Of a stretch of 64,000 bases of DNA, positions 34,224-41,366 are shown one piece after another (position 1 is the stretch's first letter; every line of letters starts with the position of its first letter). Source of the stretch: Candidatus Latescibacterota bacterium. GTDB taxonomy: Bacteria > Latescibacterota > UBA2968. Position numbers and translations under genes: made by a program. The notes below the pieces were generated by a model. The model was not told where the DNA came from and made no database searches. It saw nothing but the letters and a program-made list of their open reading frames with translations. The stretch is taken from positions 1 to 64,000 of the forward strand of contig JAJEDY010000006.1 in assembly GCA_022821275.1 (NCBI GenBank), written 5' to 3'.

Positions 34224-35120
34224 ATGTCTGAGCCATGTTACTTTATCTCTGCCGGCGAATTGCGCGCGATTATTGGAGACGATACCGACCACGGCGCTGG
34301 TCAGGATCAGCACAGCGGGGTCTGGTTTCTGACTTCGATCAAAGATGGTCATACCGCTGTGTCGCAGGGAAACGGAGTGTTGCTTTTGGGCCACCATCGG
34401 GGGAAACGGCCCGCGGTGCGGCGGGTAGATGAGACCGCTGTGGAGTTGTTTAAGGAGGCGTCAGAGGCCAATAATTTCGTGGAGACGCGGGGGGTCTATC
34501 GACTGGTTCCGCCACATTATATTGACTATGAAATGGCCGCTACGGCCAGAGAGGGGCACAGGCCACAGGAAGGCTATTCCTTTGGATGGTGTTGCTATGT
34601 CAACTCTCCGCTGGATGGCGGCATTCATTTTATCGAGAAGGGGCTGTGGACCTATTATTACAATCCGATTCACGGACAGGGGGCGATGATTTTTCCGACC
34701 GATCTGCCGGTGGATGAACGCGAACCCTGGGGGCGGGATGTAGCTACGACATTCCTGGATGGGAAGCGGAACTTCAGCCATTCGGATTCGGGACATACGT
34801 TTGATTATCCCTTTTATTTTGGCATTATTCGCAGTATGATGTTTTTGATTATGGCGGATGACTATCCGGGGTTCCGGTTCTATCTTTCTCCTTCGGGTGC
34901 TGGGGGATCAATTGTTCCGGGGCAGAGTAGCCCCGCGTGGGATTTTAACTGGCAGGTGAACGCGCTTCCCGTGGATGAACCGCAGGTGCTCCATGTGCGT
35001 GTGGCGTACAAGCGGCTGGAAAAGACAGACGAGGTTCCAAACGGGTACGCGGCAGACCACGCCTATTGGGAGTTTCAGAAGTTTCGAGAGATTCATCCAA
35101 TACGGGGAGCGCGCGATTAG
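34224..35120 (+). CDS. conserved protein of unknown function, probably beta-rich
   Basis: 298 residues, with AAGGAG before the ATG. The family was not recognised. The chain is rich in Tyr, Trp, His and Gly (for example FGWCCYVNSPLDGG, LWTYYYNPIHGQG, FSHSDSGHTFDYPFYFG), has no signal peptide or membrane segment, and reads like a beta-sandwich of the sugar-mutarotase or cupin type. Start and spacing (15 bases to the hydrolase gene) indicate co-transcription with the alpha/beta hydrolase. A role in carbohydrate or ester breakdown is only suggested by context. Confidence 0.8.
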   Translation: MSEPCYFISAGELRAIIGDDTDHGAGQDQHSGVWFLTSIKDGHTAVSQGNGVLLLGHHRGKRPAVRRVDETAVELFKEASEANNFVETRGVYRLVPPHYIDYEMAATAREGHRPQEGYSFGWCCYVNSPLDGGIHFIEKGLWTYYYNPIHGQGAMIFPTDLPVDEREPWGRDVATTFLDGKRNFSHSDSGHTFDYPFYFGIIRSMMFLIMADDYPGFRFYLSPSGAGGSIVPGQSSPAWDFNWQVNALPVDEPQVLHVRVAYKRLEKTDEVPNGYAADHAYWEFQKFREIHPIRGARD

Positions 35121-35135
35121 GCAAAGGAGGATTTT

Positions 35136-36164
35136 TTGCGACCTATATCTTTTGAAGACGATCTTTCCCGTTTGATCGATCAGGCGCAGCCGTATCTTCT
35201 GTTTGAGGGGAGTACGCCGGAGGATTTTTGCGCCTGGCAAGAGCGGTTTCGAGACGTGCTGACCGGGCTGATTGGTCCCCGGCCTGACCGGGCTGCGCTT
35301 TGTCTTGAGTTTGAGGAGGAGATTGACTGCGGTTTGTACGTGCGCAGGCGGATTTCTTATCAGACGGAGTCCGGGGTTTTTGTGCCGGCTTATCTTCTAA
35401 TGCCGAAGGGGATGGCGCCGGGGGAAAAGGCGCCGGGTCTTCTCTGTATTCACGGTCACGGCCATTTTGGGAAGGATAGTGTGGTGGGGCTTAACGATAC
35501 GCCCGAGCGGCAGGCTGAGATCGATAAGTGCAGTTACGATTTCGGGCACGGGTTTGCAGAGCAGGGCTATGTGGTTCTCGCTCCGGATCTTCGGGGGTTT
35601 GGAGAGCGCCGGCCCGGTTATCCCGGTCCCCGGACTGATTTTTGTCCCCGGAATTATATGTGCGCTACTTTGCTGGGTACGACTGTGGTCGCGCTCCATT
35701 TGTGCGATCTGGAGGCTGCTCTGGATGTTTTACAGGCGCTCGATTTTGTCGATGGAGAGCGGCTGGGGTGCGCGGGGCTGTCGCTGGGAGGGCGGATGAC
35801 GATGATGATTTCGGCTTTTGATTCCCGGATTAAGATCGCGGTTCCGTCCGGGTGTATGAATTTGTATCAGGAGCGCTATCAGGCGCTGAGTCAGTGCGGC
35901 GCGCAGTTGATTCCCGGTTTGCTCAGATACGGAGATACGCCGGAGATTTTTTCTTTGATCGCGCCCCGGCCCATGGTGATTGAGATTGGGACGCAGGACC
36001 GGCTTATTCCTCACGATTGGGCAGCGCGCGGTCTGGCGCGGATTCGGAAGGCGTACCGGGCTGCAGGTGCGATAGAGGATCTGTTTGTGGATCGGTTCGA
36101 GGGAGGGCATCAGTTCAATATGGATGTGGCTCAGGAGATTCTGGGAAGGTTGCACAAAGGATGA
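35136..36164 (+). CDS. alpha/beta hydrolase (dienelactone-hydrolase/acetyl-esterase-like)
   Basis: 342 residues, TTG start with AAAGGAGG 5 bases upstream. Catalytic Ser216 lies in GLSLGGRMT, the acid is likely the Asp in IGTQDRLIPHD, and the His is in FEGGHQFNMD. Oxyanion region GLLCIHGHGHFGKD. An N-terminal cap of about 90 residues precedes the hydrolase core, as in family 7 (PF12715-like) hydrolases acting on acetylated sugars and other esters. No signal peptide. Confidence 0.85.
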   Translation: MRPISFEDDLSRLIDQAQPYLLFEGSTPEDFCAWQERFRDVLTGLIGPRPDRAALCLEFEEEIDCGLYVRRRISYQTESGVFVPAYLLMPKGMAPGEKAPGLLCIHGHGHFGKDSVVGLNDTPERQAEIDKCSYDFGHGFAEQGYVVLAPDLRGFGERRPGYPGPRTDFCPRNYMCATLLGTTVVALHLCDLEAALDVLQALDFVDGERLGCAGLSLGGRMTMMISAFDSRIKIAVPSGCMNLYQERYQALSQCGAQLIPGLLRYGDTPEIFSLIAPRPMVIEIGTQDRLIPHDWAARGLARIRKAYRAAGAIEDLFVDRFEGGHQFNMDVAQEILGRLHKG

Positions 36165-36239
36165 AGAGTTGCCATTGCACTTTGGTGAAATTTGTCGGAT
36201 ATTGTCTGCGCGTATGAACTACAAGACAGGATAAAAGAG

Positions 36240-37127
36240 ATGACGCGACTCCAACTCCTCTGTACCGGCACGCCCGCTCCGCTCGCGCACCGCGGCGGCT
36301 CCAGCTATCTCGTCCAGACGGGTGACGAGACCCTGATTTTCGATTGCGGTCCAGCGTCGGTGCGGCGCATGCTCGAAGCGGGTCTTGACTTGCCCTCAGT
36401 CGATCATTTGTTCCTCACCCATCTGCACTACGACCACTGTATCGACTTCGCCTATCTGGTGCTGACGCGCTGGGATCAGGGCGTTGGCCAGATACCGGAA
36501 TTGCAGGTGTACGGCCCGGCACCAACAGCGCATATGGCGCACCGGTTGTTCTCTGCCGATGGTGCCTTTGGTCCGGATCTGGCTGCCCGTACTTTGCACC
36601 CGGGCAGCCACTTTGTGTACGAGGCGCGCGGCGGCACCATGCCGCGAGAGAGGCCCAATCCACAGGTGCGCGAGGTCGGATCCGGAGATCGGATCGAGAC
36701 CGACAACTGGCAGGTCGATGTGGCAGAGGTGGTACACGTGCAGCCCCAACTCACCTGTCTGGCATATCGTTTGACTACACCTGATGGTACTATCGTATTC
36801 GGCGGTGACACAGCGCCAGTGGATCGGCTTACGGATCTGGCAAAAGGTGCGGATGTGCTGCTGCACATGTGCCATTTCATCAATGGCGCGGTCGATGACG
36901 AACGCCTGACGAGTTGCTGCTCTGGCCATCTCGATGCGGCGACTACAGCGCGGGATGCCGGGGTCGAGACGCTGGTTCTCGTTCATTTGACGGAGCAGTT
37001 GGAAACGCCCGGCGTGCGGGAACGGGTGCTGCACGAGGTGGGAGAGGTTTTCGACGGTCAGGTGATCCTCGGAGAGGATTTGCTCGAGGTGCCGATGGGT
37101 ACTATTGATACGGAGCCTGTGCGATGA
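36240..37127 (+). CDS. metallo-beta-lactamase-fold hydrolase (RNase Z-like subgroup)
   Basis: 295 residues from ATG 36240; an in-frame TTG at 36192 is possible but lacks a ribosome-binding site. Metal motif THLHYDH gives His61, His63, Asp65 and His66; further ligands are expected in VFGGDTAP and LVHLTEQ. The opening LLCTGTPAP and SSYLVQTGDETLIFDCG resemble the ribonuclease Z/arylsulfatase branch. It may act on a phosphoester or sulfate ester. The TGA overlaps the CocE-type gene start (ATGA). Confidence 0.85.
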   Translation: MTRLQLLCTGTPAPLAHRGGSSYLVQTGDETLIFDCGPASVRRMLEAGLDLPSVDHLFLTHLHYDHCIDFAYLVLTRWDQGVGQIPELQVYGPAPTAHMAHRLFSADGAFGPDLAARTLHPGSHFVYEARGGTMPRERPNPQVREVGSGDRIETDNWQVDVAEVVHVQPQLTCLAYRLTTPDGTIVFGGDTAPVDRLTDLAKGADVLLHMCHFINGAVDDERLTSCCSGHLDAATTARDAGVETLVLVHLTEQLETPGVRERVLHEVGEVFDGQVILGEDLLEVPMGTIDTEPVR

Positions 37128-38848
37128 ATAATGCTATGGAGATTCTTACTGAGACCGATGTACGGGTGCCGATGCGCGATGGCGTGCGGATGGCGGCGGA
37201 TGTGTTCCGTCCCGATGCGGAGGGGCGCTTCCCTGGAATTTTGCTGCGCACGCCATACGGCCGTCCGAAGGCCGGTTTTGAGCGTTATGTGCGCGCCGGT
37301 TACGCCGTGGTGAGTATGGATTCGCGCGGGCGCTATGGGTCTGAGGGCGATTGGGTGCCGTTTACCGAGGCGCATACGGGGGATGCCGAAGACGGTTACG
37401 ACTCTGTGGAGTGGCTGGCAGCGCAGCCCTGGTGCAATGGCAGGGTGGGGACTCTGGGAGCCTCTTATAATGCCTGGATGCAGTGGCAGTTGGCAAAATT
37501 GCGTCCGCCGCATCTGGTGGCGATGTGCGCGTACACCATTCCACTGGAATTGACAGAGGTGGATTGGCCGGGCGGGTTCCGGCCGGGACGGCGCATTAAG
37601 TGGTGGCTCACTTCTATGGCTCCGGATCTTCGGCGACGCCAGGGATTGCCGCCGCCGCACACGCCAGCGGAAGCGCTGGAGGGATGGAACGAGGATATAG
37701 AGCGCCAATGGCTCGATTACCTGCCGTGGCTCGATTTAACGCGCCATCTGCCGCCGGGGCTGGCGGAGTATGCGAGAGACTGGCTCGAGCACCCAAACCG
37801 GAGGGCGTGGCGGTTCGACGAGGTACACGGGGAAGTCGCGGTGCCAAATCTCGATTTTAGCGGCTGGTACGATCACTGCAATGGCTCGATGCGGCATCTG
37901 CAACTGATGCAGCGCAATGGTCGCACCGAGGGTGTGCGGTCGCAGACAAAGCTGGTCGCTGGCCCGTGGAATCATCCGAGTCTCGGTAGTCGGCAGGTGG
38001 CGGGGTTTGACTTTGGTCCTGATGCCGAACTCGATCTGCCGAGCCTGATTATCCGCTGGTTTGACTACTGGCTCAAAGAAGACGACAATGGTATCGATCT
38101 CGAGCCAGCAGTGCGCTATTTTGCGATGGCAGGGCAGGGGGGGTATTGGCGCGAGGCCGATACCTGGCCGCCGCCGAACACGACACCTTGCACATATTTG
38201 TTGAGCAGCGACGGCAATGCCGGATTTGGCGGTTCTGGGCGGCTTTCAGTTGATGGTGAAAATGACGGTGTCGAGGTCGATCTCTTTGACTACGATCCTC
38301 ACGACCCGGTGCCGACTTTGTGGACGAAGCAGTTGTTTACGGGTCCGTCGGACCGGCGCCTGTTGGAGGATCGCGATGACATCCTCTGCTACCGCTCCGC
38401 GCCCCTGACTGAAGCCGTGGAGATTGCCGGTTATCCAGAAGCGGTTCTCTTTGTCAGTTCGTCAGCGCCAGACACGGACTTTTTTGCGCGCCTGGTCGAT
38501 GAGCACCCGGCCTCAGACGGGGACCAGGCTCCCGCGCTGGAGATGTGCTACGGCATGGTGCGCGTGCGTCACCGCAACGGCCTCGATATTGAAGAACTGT
38601 TGGAAGTGGGGACGGTGGTGGCGTTGCGCATTCAACTCGGTCCAACGGCCTGCCGCTTTGAACCGGGCCATCGCATCCGTCTGGAGATCACATCCAGCGA
38701 TTTCCCCAATCACGATCGCAATCACAATACGGGAAGGAACGATCTGGCTGATACCGAGCTGGTGAGGGCGACGAATGCCGTACATCACTCGGCAGCCCAT
38801 CCTTCGCGGCTCGTGCTCCCCACTATTTCCCACCCAACTGCCGACTGA
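37124..38848 (+). CDS. CocE/NonD family hydrolase (X-Pro dipeptidyl-peptidase S15-like)
   Basis: 574 residues. N-terminal VPMRDGVRMAADVFRP and LLRTPYGRPK are typical. The nucleophile is Ser114 in TLGASYNAWMQ, where the last Gly of G-x-S-x-G is Asn. The C-terminal jelly roll carries the family signature FEPGHRIRLEITSSDFPNHD. Members hydrolyse acyl bonds (cocaine esterase, glutaryl-7-ACA acylase, X-Pro peptidase). No signal peptide. Translation is coupled to the preceding metallo-hydrolase, so the two may act in sequence on one substrate. Confidence 0.88.
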   Translation: MNNAMEILTETDVRVPMRDGVRMAADVFRPDAEGRFPGILLRTPYGRPKAGFERYVRAGYAVVSMDSRGRYGSEGDWVPFTEAHTGDAEDGYDSVEWLAAQPWCNGRVGTLGASYNAWMQWQLAKLRPPHLVAMCAYTIPLELTEVDWPGGFRPGRRIKWWLTSMAPDLRRRQGLPPPHTPAEALEGWNEDIERQWLDYLPWLDLTRHLPPGLAEYARDWLEHPNRRAWRFDEVHGEVAVPNLDFSGWYDHCNGSMRHLQLMQRNGRTEGVRSQTKLVAGPWNHPSLGSRQVAGFDFGPDAELDLPSLIIRWFDYWLKEDDNGIDLEPAVRYFAMAGQGGYWREADTWPPPNTTPCTYLLSSDGNAGFGGSGRLSVDGENDGVEVDLFDYDPHDPVPTLWTKQLFTGPSDRRLLEDRDDILCYRSAPLTEAVEIAGYPEAVLFVSSSAPDTDFFARLVDEHPASDGDQAPALEMCYGMVRVRHRNGLDIEELLEVGTVVALRIQLGPTACRFEPGHRIRLEITSSDFPNHDRNHNTGRNDLADTELVRATNAVHHSAAHPSRLVLPTISHPTAD

Positions 38849-38856
38849 GCACACCT

Positions 38857-40239
38857 ATGCCCCAATCCGGATCGGCTTCTCGCACCCCTACAACGCCCAC
38901 AGATCAAGCTCCTGTCCTGCCCCAGGTCTGGGCTATTGCCTGGCCCGTGGTGGCTGCTTCGATGCTCGATGCAATGGAGGGTCTCATCGATATCTCCATG
39001 GTCGGGCAACTGGGTCCGGAAGCGATTTCAGCGGTGGGACTCAGTCGGCAAATTCTGTTTTTGACGATGGTCATGGCGATGGCGATTAGCACCGGGTCGC
39101 GTACTCTGGTCGCCCAATTTTACGGGGCTGAACGCCACGAGGACCTCAGCCATACGGCGCAACAAGCGATTTTGATGGGGGCGCTGCTGTCCATTGCGAT
39201 GGCTTTGCTCGGGGGCTTGATCGCCCGCCCCACGTTGATCTTGTTGGGGGCACAGCCCGAGGTGCTCGGCCATGCCGTGCCTTTCCTGCGCATCTATTTT
39301 GGCGGCGTCATTTTTATGATGCTCAATTTTCTCATCAGCGCGATTTTTGGCGGTGCCGGCGATACCCGAACGCCGTTGAAAATTTCGTGTCTTATCATAA
39401 TTTTGAAGCTTCCCCTCACCTATGGCTTGATTTTTGGCGCCTGGGGGCTGCCGCAGATGGGGGTTTGTGGTGCTGCAGTTGGTACGCTCGCGTCGCGGGC
39501 AGTCGGTTGTATTGTCGGTTTCTGGCTGCTTACTTCCGGGCGCTCGCGTGTGCAGATGCGCTGGACCTGGCGTCTGTCTTTTAACCGCGATATTATCGGG
39601 CGGATGATGCGAATCGGGGTGCCGGCGGGCATTCAGGGATTTTTCCGCAATGGCGCGCGTATCCTGTTTTATCGGGTGGCGAGTTGGACCTCGCAGCCCA
39701 CTACTGCGGTCGCCGCGCTGACGATTGGGCTACAGATGCGGATGATCGGCATTATGCCAGCGCTGGCTTTTGGCGTAGCGGCAACTGCTCTGGTTGGGCA
39801 GCGATTGGGCGCAAAACAAATACCGCAAGCAGAACGCTTTGGGGCGAGTACGATTCGGCTCTGTATGGTGTTTATCGTTGTTTGCGCCATTATCATTTGT
39901 GCCTTCGCCCGGGAAATCGTCGATCTGTTCACCGATTCGGTAGCCGTCATTGATATGGGCTATATCATGCTCTGGTTTTTTACGATTGCGCAGGTTTTCT
40001 CCGCGTTGTCCATCGTGTCCGCAGGCGTCCTGGCAGGTGGCGGTGAGACCAGGCCCCCGCTCTACTACACGATTTTGGCGCAATGGGTGGTTATGCTGCC
40101 GTTGTCCTATGTTCTGGCATTTCTGTTTGGGATGGATACCCTCGGCATCTGGATTGCCTGGCTGATTGGCGGTATTATCCAGGGCGTTCTGGTCTGGGCG
40201 TCCTATCTAAAGGGTAGATGGAAACGGACAGTGATATAG
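38857..40239 (+). CDS. MATE family efflux transporter
   Basis: 460 residues with about 12 hydrophobic segments, the standard MATE size. Marks are MLDAMEGLIDISMVGQLGPEAISAVGLSRQI in the first helix pair (read with residues 28-60), GAGDTRTPLKIS in mid-protein and GGGETRPPLYYT in the second half. Exports cationic or small organic compounds in exchange for Na+ or H+. It begins 8 bases after the CocE-type gene, so it may remove a product of that operon. Confidence 0.93.
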   Translation: MPQSGSASRTPTTPTDQAPVLPQVWAIAWPVVAASMLDAMEGLIDISMVGQLGPEAISAVGLSRQILFLTMVMAMAISTGSRTLVAQFYGAERHEDLSHTAQQAILMGALLSIAMALLGGLIARPTLILLGAQPEVLGHAVPFLRIYFGGVIFMMLNFLISAIFGGAGDTRTPLKISCLIIILKLPLTYGLIFGAWGLPQMGVCGAAVGTLASRAVGCIVGFWLLTSGRSRVQMRWTWRLSFNRDIIGRMMRIGVPAGIQGFFRNGARILFYRVASWTSQPTTAVAALTIGLQMRMIGIMPALAFGVAATALVGQRLGAKQIPQAERFGASTIRLCMVFIVVCAIIICAFAREIVDLFTDSVAVIDMGYIMLWFFTIAQVFSALSIVSAGVLAGGGETRPPLYYTILAQWVVMLPLSYVLAFLFGMDTLGIWIAWLIGGIIQGVLVWASYLKGRWKRTVI

Positions 40240-40244
40240 GTTTT

Positions 40245-41072
40245 TCACTTTCTTTTCGGGATGTCATCGCCGTCGGGACGGGGTGTGTGTTGCCAGTATC
40301 CCGAAGGATCACTGCCGCGGCATAAGATAGCGGGCGCGTGGTCGGTTTCTCGGGTGCGGACTTCAGGGGGCATGTAGCGCAGGGTGAGGCCGCAGCGACG
40401 CCGTTGCGAGGTGTTGGGTCTGGAGCCGTGTAGCAATAAGTCGGAGTGGATGGAGATTTGCCCGGCTTTCATGATTAAGGGTACGGGGACGCCAAATTTT
40501 TCGGCGTAGTGAACGGATTGTCCGAGGACGTTATTTTCTTCTGGTGTGCTGCGTTCGAAGGGTATTTGTCCGTGGCGGTGCGAGCCGGGTATGACTTCCA
40601 TGGGGGCGTTTGCCAGATCAACATCGTCAATGGCGAGCCAGACGGTTACGGTTTTGGAGGGTGTGAGGGGCCAGTAGGATGCGTCCTGGTGAAAGGCGAC
40701 TTTTTTGCCGTCTCCGGGCATTTTGCTGAAGTAGTGGGTCATGCGCGAGACGAGGTTGGGTCCGAGCAGGTCTTCGACGTAGTCGAGGATGCGGTTATCG
40801 ACGAGCAGGTCGTAGATGCCTTTGCAACTGCGGTGCCATCCGTTGATTGAGTAGCTGTTTTTGCCCGCTGCCTGTGCTTTGCCCATGAGTTTGTCAAAGT
40901 ACGCGCGATTGGCTTCGGTTTCTTTTTTGGTGAAGACATCGAGGGGGAAGATGTATCCCTTTTCGTTGAAGTGCTGGATTTGCGCCCGCGTCAGTTTTTT
41001 GGGCGCGTCATTTTTTGCCGGATAAAATTTTAGTTCCCGTTTCATGCCGGGAAGGGCGTCGGTTATGGGCAT
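40245..41072 (-). CDS. phytanoyl-CoA dioxygenase family protein
   Basis: 275 residues. The iron-binding pair is in VAFHQDASYW and the distal His in SDLLLHGSRPNTSQRRR, whose arginines bind 2-oxoglutarate. APMEVIPGSHRHGQIPF is the common PhyH motif. It differs from the paralog at 27668-28507 and is closer to ectoine-hydroxylase-type PhyH proteins in plan. AGGAG precedes the ATG. Stands alone, convergent with the MATE gene (5 bases). Confidence 0.9.
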   Translation of the reverse strand: MPITDALPGMKRELKFYPAKNDAPKKLTRAQIQHFNEKGYIFPLDVFTKKETEANRAYFDKLMGKAQAAGKNSYSINGWHRSCKGIYDLLVDNRILDYVEDLLGPNLVSRMTHYFSKMPGDGKKVAFHQDASYWPLTPSKTVTVWLAIDDVDLANAPMEVIPGSHRHGQIPFERSTPEENNVLGQSVHYAEKFGVPVPLIMKAGQISIHSDLLLHGSRPNTSQRRRCGLTLRYMPPEVRTRETDHAPAILCRGSDPSGYWQHTPRPDGDDIPKRK

Positions 41073-41094
41073 GGGGTCTCCTGAATAAAAGCGC

Positions 41095-41131
41095 GAATCA
41101 ACGAATCTACGAATCTACGAATCTACGAATC
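41095..41131. repeat. short GAATCTAC octamer array
   Basis: Four consecutive octamers starting at 41095 (GAATCAAC, then three GAATCTAC) plus a partial copy. Read on the other strand it is (TTCGTAGA)n, two bases different from the long TTCGTCTA array 35 bases away, so the arrays are nearly inverted copies. Confidence 0.85.
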
Positions 41132-41165
41132 GGGATTAGCACTGACTTTGGGTGGTAGGGCGGGG

Positions 41166-41277
41166 TTCGTCTATTCGTCTATTCGTCTATTCGTCTATTC
41201 GTCTATTCGTCTATTCGTCTATTCGTCTATTCGTCTATTCGTCTATTCGTCTATTCGTCTATTCGTCTATTCGTCTA
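41166..41277. repeat. perfect (TTCGTCTA)14 microsatellite
   Basis: 112 bases made of 14 exact octamers. Since 8 is not a multiple of 3, the translated ORF across it shows an artificial eight-residue repeat and is not a gene. Perfect identity implies recent slippage expansion. Confidence 0.97.
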
Positions 41278-41279
41278 TG

Positions 41280-41303
41280 AACTGGTCTGGGAAACGACCA
41301 GTT
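41280..41303. repeat. 8-bp inverted repeat beside the octamer array
   Basis: AACTGGTC - TGGGAAAC - GACCAGTT is a perfect hairpin directly after the last octamer, absent from the shorter copy at 62 kb. Confidence 0.7.
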
Positions 41304-41366
41304 GTACCCCGCTCCGTCTATTCGCCCTTCATCTGTGTTTATCTGCGCCATCTGCGGATTATTCGT

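Larger units (their letters stand above)
41146..41366. repeat. dispersed intergenic repeat element, copy A (expanded)
   Basis: Left flank CTTTGGGTGGTAGGGCGGGG, a run of octamers, a small hairpin insert, and a right flank beginning TTCGCCCTTCATCTGTGTTT and ending at ATTATTCGTC. The same flanks recur at 62026-62109 with only two octamers between them. The right flank runs directly into the stop codon of the minus-strand GWxTD gene. Confidence 0.8.

Noticed and set aside
37362-38854. Several short minus-strand frames opposite the CocE-type gene
   Set aside because: Shadows of a gene with clear catalytic and C-terminal signatures.
41146-41366. Octamer element as an insertion sequence
   Set aside because: No transposase, terminal inverted repeats or target-site duplication could be seen, so it is listed only as a repeat.
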